Source of the DNA: Novosphingobium sp. ERN07
GTDB lineage: Bacteria > Pseudomonadota > Alphaproteobacteria > Sphingomonadales > Sphingomonadaceae
Length of the DNA: 64,000 nucleotides
Direction: 5' to 3'
Assembly (NCBI RefSeq): GCF_012641335.1
Contig: NZ_JABAID010000011.1
Span: forward strand, 1 to 64,000
Under the pieces are notes generated by a model that worked only from the letters and a program-made list of their open reading frames with translations, had not been told where the DNA came from and did no database searches. Both the position numbers and the translations under genes were made by a program. Of the stretch, positions 60,569 through 64,000 are shown piece by piece; the stretch's first letter is position 1; each line of letters opens with the position of its first letter.

Positions 60569-61126
60569 ATGGAACGAGCCCAAGAAATCACTGGTGTCGG
60601 TGGGATCTACGCGGTCCTGGTCGAAGCCTCGAACCGGCCGCGCTACGCCTTCCTCGTCCTCCAGCTTGTCGCCGAGATTGCCGACGGGCGAGGGCAAGCT
60701 GGGCCCTTCGTTGCGCAAGGCGGTGTGCCGGTGCTGCTGCGCGAATGGCTCTGCTCCCAGCTCATGCCGATGAGCGAACAGCCCGCACGCCGCGCTGCTC
60801 TGCGCGCGCGCGTGGCAGCAGCGCTGAAGGACGAACTGACCGGTGACGCTGTTCGCGATGCGGCGCGCATCGACGCAGCGGTCGAGGAACAGGTCCAGGC
60901 CGTCGGCCGCGCCAACGTCAGCCGCGCGATTTCCGATCTGGTCCGCGCCGGGCTGATGAGCCGGCACTATGCGGGCTACGCCACCAACCACAAGAACCGC
61001 GGCGGCGGCCGCCATGCGGTCTACGTGGTCAAGCCGGGCGTCCTTGCGCTGCTGCGCAAACCCGCGCCGCTGCGGCGTCAGGGCTCGCGCGCTGCCGATC
61101 CCCAGGGCGAACTCTTCGCGGCCTAA
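60569..61126 (+). CDS. Winged-helix DNA-binding protein
   Basis: This 185-residue protein has a central coil-rich part (LRARVAAALKDELTGDAVRDAARIDAAVEEQ) and a winged-helix-like segment VGRANVSRAISDLVRAGLMSRHYAGYATNHKNRGGGRHAVYVVKPG (about 112-157), with a recognition helix and a beta wing. It is probably a plasmid transcriptional regulator. Dyads upstream suggest autoregulation. It is followed 93 nt later by a MucR-type gene. Confidence 0.65.
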   Translation: MERAQEITGVGGIYAVLVEASNRPRYAFLVLQLVAEIADGRGQAGPFVAQGGVPVLLREWLCSQLMPMSEQPARRAALRARVAAALKDELTGDAVRDAARIDAAVEEQVQAVGRANVSRAISDLVRAGLMSRHYAGYATNHKNRGGGRHAVYVVKPGVLALLRKPAPLRRQGSRAADPQGELFAA

Positions 61127-61219
61127 GGCCCTGGCGCGCTGCGGCGACGCTCCTATGGCGCGGCGGCAACCAATCGCCTAGGAAACCCCCGACTGTGGAT
61201 TGGAAAGGGTCTCGCCCGC

Positions 61220-61735
61220 ATGGAAAACGAAGCACTGCTGGATCATGTCGCCGATATCGTGTCTGCCCATGTCAGCAACAATGCGGTCGCGGCCGCGGAC
61301 CTGCCGGGCCTGATCCAGGCGGTCTACGCTTCGCTTGCCGCGCTTGGACAGGCGCCGGAACCGGCGGTGGCAGAGCTGAAGCCTGCCGTCTCGGTGCGCG
61401 CCTCGGTCAAGCCCGACGCGGTTACCTGCCTTGAATGCGGCGAGAAGATGAAGATGCTCAAGCGCCATCTCGGCACTGAGCACGGGCTGACGCCCGCCGA
61501 GTACCGTACGCGCTGGAGTCTGCCCGCTGACTACCCGATGGTCGCGCCCGACTATGCCGCCAAGCGCAAGGAGCTGGCGGTCAGGATCGGCCTTGGCCGC
61601 AAGCCCGGCCAGAGCCCGAAGGCTGAGGCCAATGCAACGCCGGAAGCTGCACCCAAGGCGCAGCCCAAGGCCGCCGCGACCCCGGCAAAACGCAAGAAGC
61701 TCGGCGTTGCCTTCGGCTCGGCAGACGCCAGCTGA
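61220..61735 (+). CDS. MucR/Ros zinc-finger transcriptional regulator
   Basis: This 171-residue protein has the MucR/Ros pattern: VTCLECGEKMKMLKRHLGTEHGLTPAEYRTRWSLPADYPMVAPDYAAKRKELA, with the Cys2His2 zinc finger (two Cys near 72-75, two His near 84 and 89). The Ala/Lys/Pro-rich tail is unusual in length. MucR proteins bind AT-rich DNA as global repressors. One may control the AT-rich region between this gene and the next. Confidence 0.88.
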   Translation: MENEALLDHVADIVSAHVSNNAVAAADLPGLIQAVYASLAALGQAPEPAVAELKPAVSVRASVKPDAVTCLECGEKMKMLKRHLGTEHGLTPAEYRTRWSLPADYPMVAPDYAAKRKELAVRIGLGRKPGQSPKAEANATPEAAPKAQPKAAATPAKRKKLGVAFGSADAS

Positions 61736-61790
61736 ACCGCTGATTTCCGCCAAGTCCTTGATTTCATTTAACATAATTAAACTTATCAAT

Positions 61791-61830
61791 TTATCCCACG
61801 TTTTGACAAATTTGGATATTTGTGGGATAA
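61791..61830. promoter_or_regulatory. Dyad overlapping the nucleotidyltransferase start region
   Basis: TTATCCCAC (61791-61799) and GTGGGATAA (61822-61830) form perfect 9-bp arms 22 bp apart, 8 bp before the ATG, in a strongly AT-rich stretch. It looks like an operator that blocks transcription of the next gene. Confidence 0.5.
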
Positions 61831-61837
61831 CGCCGAC

Positions 61838-62839
61838 ATGTTCGGCTTCCGCTCCTTCAGTGACGAACAGTCACGCCTGCTGGTCAACCTGCGCATGCGG
61901 TACGGGGCGTGGATCGACCTTGAGCGCGAACGTGCCGCGATGCCTTACGATCTGCGCCGCAAGACCGTCGGGGCGCACGAGTATCTCTACCGGATCCATG
62001 ACCGCGGCGGCAACGGCAAGAGCCTCGGCCCATGGAATGCCGAGCGCGAAGCCGAGTTCACCGTCTATCATGCCCGCAAGGCGGAGCTGAAGCAGCAGCT
62101 CGAGGGCCTCAGGGCCTTGCTCGACGAAAGTGCTGCGCTCTATCGTGCGCTGCGGCTGCCGCTGCTCTCGAGCGATGCCGGCCCGATCCTGCGCGAATGC
62201 GACCGGCGCCAGCTGCTTGGCTCTCACCTTTACGTCGTCGGCACCAATGCCATTGCCGCCTACATGATCGAGGCCAACGGTTTCGTTGTCCTGCCCGACG
62301 AAACCGAAGATTTCGACCTTGCCTGGGTCGCGGGCGAGCCCGACCTTACCGGCAAGGCGATCTGGGACATGCTGAAAGCGGTCGATCCCACATTCACCAT
62401 CAATAGCGAACGAGATTTCCAGGCGCGCAACGCCAAAGCCTATGAAGTCGAGCTGCTGGTCGCTCCATCGCGTGTCGACACGCTCGGCACCGCGGATCGT
62501 CCGCGCCCGGTGCCGCTGCCTGAACAGGAATGGCTCCTGCTCGGACGCCCGGTCGATCAAGTCGTCGGCTGCCGCGACGGTTCGCCCGCGCGCATCGTCG
62601 CCCCTGATCCGCGCTGGTTTGCTCTCCACAAACTCTGGATGGCGGCGCAGGCCAAGCGCAACCCGCTCAAGCGGCCCAAGGATCGCAAGCAGGGGCTGGC
62701 CCTCCTCGATACGATCGCCCTTCATATGCCGCATTACCCTCTGGATGCTGCTTTCGCAGCGGACTTGCCCGCCGAGCTTCAGCCTTTCTACGCCGAGTGG
62801 AGCGCCCAACGCCCCACAGCCGCAAGCAGTAGCTGGTAG
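61838..62839 (+). CDS. GSU2403-type nucleotidyltransferase-fold protein
   Basis: This protein has 333 residues from ATG 61838; a TTG 18 nt upstream lies in the operator. It begins MFGFRSFSDEQSRLLVNLRMRYGAWIDLERER and has LGSHLYVVGTNAIAAYMIEANG (about 124-145) followed by ETEDFDLAW, a nucleotidyltransferase GS...DxD-like site. This resembles the GSU2403 family, whose natural role is unknown but which is often associated with mobile or defence loci. Its dyad-controlled, AT-rich promoter suggests regulated expression. Confidence 0.75.
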   Translation: MFGFRSFSDEQSRLLVNLRMRYGAWIDLERERAAMPYDLRRKTVGAHEYLYRIHDRGGNGKSLGPWNAEREAEFTVYHARKAELKQQLEGLRALLDESAALYRALRLPLLSSDAGPILRECDRRQLLGSHLYVVGTNAIAAYMIEANGFVVLPDETEDFDLAWVAGEPDLTGKAIWDMLKAVDPTFTINSERDFQARNAKAYEVELLVAPSRVDTLGTADRPRPVPLPEQEWLLLGRPVDQVVGCRDGSPARIVAPDPRWFALHKLWMAAQAKRNPLKRPKDRKQGLALLDTIALHMPHYPLDAAFAADLPAELQPFYAEWSAQRPTAASSSW

Positions 62840-62862
62840 GAAGCCATGAAAGATAACGGCGA

Positions 62863-63540
62863 ATGACCACCAATTCGGGCGAGACACCGCCAAGCCAAGC
62901 AGCTCTGTTTGCTGATGCCCTCAACAGGCTTGAGCAACAAAATTTCCGCCGACTCGTCCACGAAATCGTGGCTCCTGCCGGAACCGACCAACTCACCATT
63001 CGCTACACGAAATCTCGCAGCTTACTCCTTGAACCCGATTTCGCCAGCGTCACGATGCGGACGAGCGCCGCCGAAATCGTCGTCAACGGACAGACATGCG
63101 GCGCAATGTTCGCTTCTGTCTTGCGCAGCGACGGTGACGACCAAGATGTCTTTCACGACGTCTGCGACGGTGATTCCGAGTATCTCCTCGACGTGGCACG
63201 TATCATAACCCGGAATTGGAATTTCGAGGACTTCCCGCGACGTCGCGACATGCTCATCCTCGACCGCATCGTCGTCAACCCCGAGTACGAACGGCGTGGT
63301 CTCATGCGCTCCGCTCTCGCCCCGTTCCTCGAGGCCTTCAGCCCCAACCCCCTTCTTTCGATCCTTAGGGCCTTTCCTCTCGGCTACGAGCGAATCGGAC
63401 AGCACGCACGCGGCTTTACCGCCGCTGCAACCGGACTTGTCGGTTACTACGAGAAGGCGGGATATCAACTTCTTCCCGACCAGGATGGCGCCGCCGGATG
63501 GATGCACCGGCCCACCGCGCACACCAGACCACTTCGCTGA
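62863..63540 (+). CDS. GNAT-fold acetyltransferase-like protein
   Basis: This 225-residue protein has the GNAT motif A pattern ILDRIVVNPEYERRGLMRSAL (about 128-148), with an R/Q-x-x-G-like acetyl-CoA loop slightly altered (ERRGLM), and a C-terminal LVGYYEKAGYQLLPD segment typical of GNATs. It follows the nucleotidyltransferase by 23 nt and may be co-transcribed. As a pair they could be a toxin-type or nucleotide-modifying unit; this is speculative. Confidence 0.65.
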   Translation: MTTNSGETPPSQAALFADALNRLEQQNFRRLVHEIVAPAGTDQLTIRYTKSRSLLLEPDFASVTMRTSAAEIVVNGQTCGAMFASVLRSDGDDQDVFHDVCDGDSEYLLDVARIITRNWNFEDFPRRRDMLILDRIVVNPEYERRGLMRSALAPFLEAFSPNPLLSILRAFPLGYERIGQHARGFTAAATGLVGYYEKAGYQLLPDQDGAAGWMHRPTAHTRPLR

Positions 63541-63932
63541 CCGCGACACCGTCGGACCACACCCGTCAATTGTGCCGTCACCGCTCAGGGATTTGCCCAG
63601 CGCATCTAGGGGATGAGTTTTGCGGTTAACCCCGAACGCCCAGATGGGGTTCGGGGGCAAAACCGTAATCTCTCTCTCATCTCGGTGGCTGAGCGAAATC
63701 AGCATCGCCATAGCATGACGCCTGGGAGATTGGCGGCCGTCAAGGATCGCGGGTGCCCCCCGATTTTGGCCTGCTGCGGCTAGTGCCTTGCGAGCAAAAA
63801 TCGGCTCCCCCCACGCCCGCTAATCGCGGCGGCAGCGCGTGCGCGCCGCCGTCCCTGACTGCCTGACTCCGGCGTCCTTCAAGGCACATCTTTCATCAGC
63901 GTGATGAGAGAAAATTCCTTTTGGAGGTTATC
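63541..63932. other. Intergenic stretch with hairpin
   Basis: No gene is seen. A dyad CCCCGAAC (63630-63637)/GTTCGGGG (63649-63656) with flanking TTTTGC/GCAAAA could end the upstream transcript. GGAGG at 63922-63926 serves the gene running off the window. Confidence 0.5.
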
Positions 63933-64000
63933 ATGACGGACCGTTTCTCGAACTTCGCCGACCTTGCCGAACACTATGCCCGCGAAATCGCCACGCCCGA
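63933..64000 (+). CDS. Partial CDS running off the window end
   Basis: ATG 63933 follows TTTGGAGGTTATC, a strong ribosome site. Only MTDRFSNFADLAEHYARE and a few more residues are visible, too short to identify. Confidence 0.55.
   Translation, partial: MTDRFSNFADLAEHYAREIATP

Noticed and set aside
1..64000. CRISPR arrays, tRNA or rRNA genes, complete insertion sequences, conjugation machinery
   Set aside because: None was seen: there are no regularly spaced repeats, no cloverleaf pattern, no transposase, and no VirB or relaxase motifs in this window.

Overview
The window looks like part of a large plasmid, or a plasmid-like secondary replicon, from a sphingomonad (Alphaproteobacteria, Sphingomonadales). 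The evidence is the high GC content, a RepA-type initiator next to iterons and parA/parS/parB, a MucR/Ros zinc-finger regulator, an ArdC antirestriction protein, and many small conserved plasmid proteins (DUF736, DUF1173, DUF3768, DUF6771, DUF6927). No rRNA, tRNA or CRISPR array is visible. No insertion sequence is visible either, although a serine recombinase lies beside res-like dyads.

Layout. 0-1.8 kb: a methyltransferase, a cupin and a ferritin-like protein. 1.9-7.1 kb (minus strand): a copper uptake and handling cluster with DUF2946, DUF2244, a PCu(A)C chaperone, SCO, an OprC-like TonB-dependent receptor and TonB. 7.2-10.5 kb: an orphan amidoligase, a serine recombinase with a dyad-rich upstream region, and an HTH protein. 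10.7-15.0 kb: the replication and partition core, with parB, three copies of a GTTGCCACGTGGCAAC palindrome, parA, an iteron array and repA. 15.1-20.2 kb: a Toprim primase-like protein and a giant methyltransferase/strawberry-notch helicase fusion.

Two blocks that look like defence islands interrupt the plasmid backbone. Island 1 (20.3-28.1 kb) holds a Fic protein with candidate operator repeats, an unknown protein, a translationally coupled SMEK-domain protein plus short Argonaute, and a PD-(D/E)XK-STAND NTPase. Island 2 (36.3-51.4 kb) holds a MORC-like GHKL ATPase, a DruA-like DUF4338 protein, an SF1 helicase with a nuclease-like N-terminus, an 1850-residue DruE-like DUF1998 helicase, and two large coupled proteins of unknown function. 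Together these look like an unusual Druantia-type locus. The SMEK-Argonaute pair and this rearranged Druantia-like locus are the best candidates for new biology.

The backbone (28.6-36.2 kb and 51.8-64 kb) encodes a ParB-like protein, a second GHKL ATPase, ArdC, SRAP, a DprA-like SLOG protein, a thermonuclease, SSB and a series of conserved small proteins. Several of its transcription units begin with a recurrent purine-rich GAGGGGAGGGGG element, and perfect GC-rich hairpins separate many of its genes. Downstream of ssb, two terminators bracket a probable small RNA of about 100 nt. Most functions are assigned from motif recognition alone; no database search was run.
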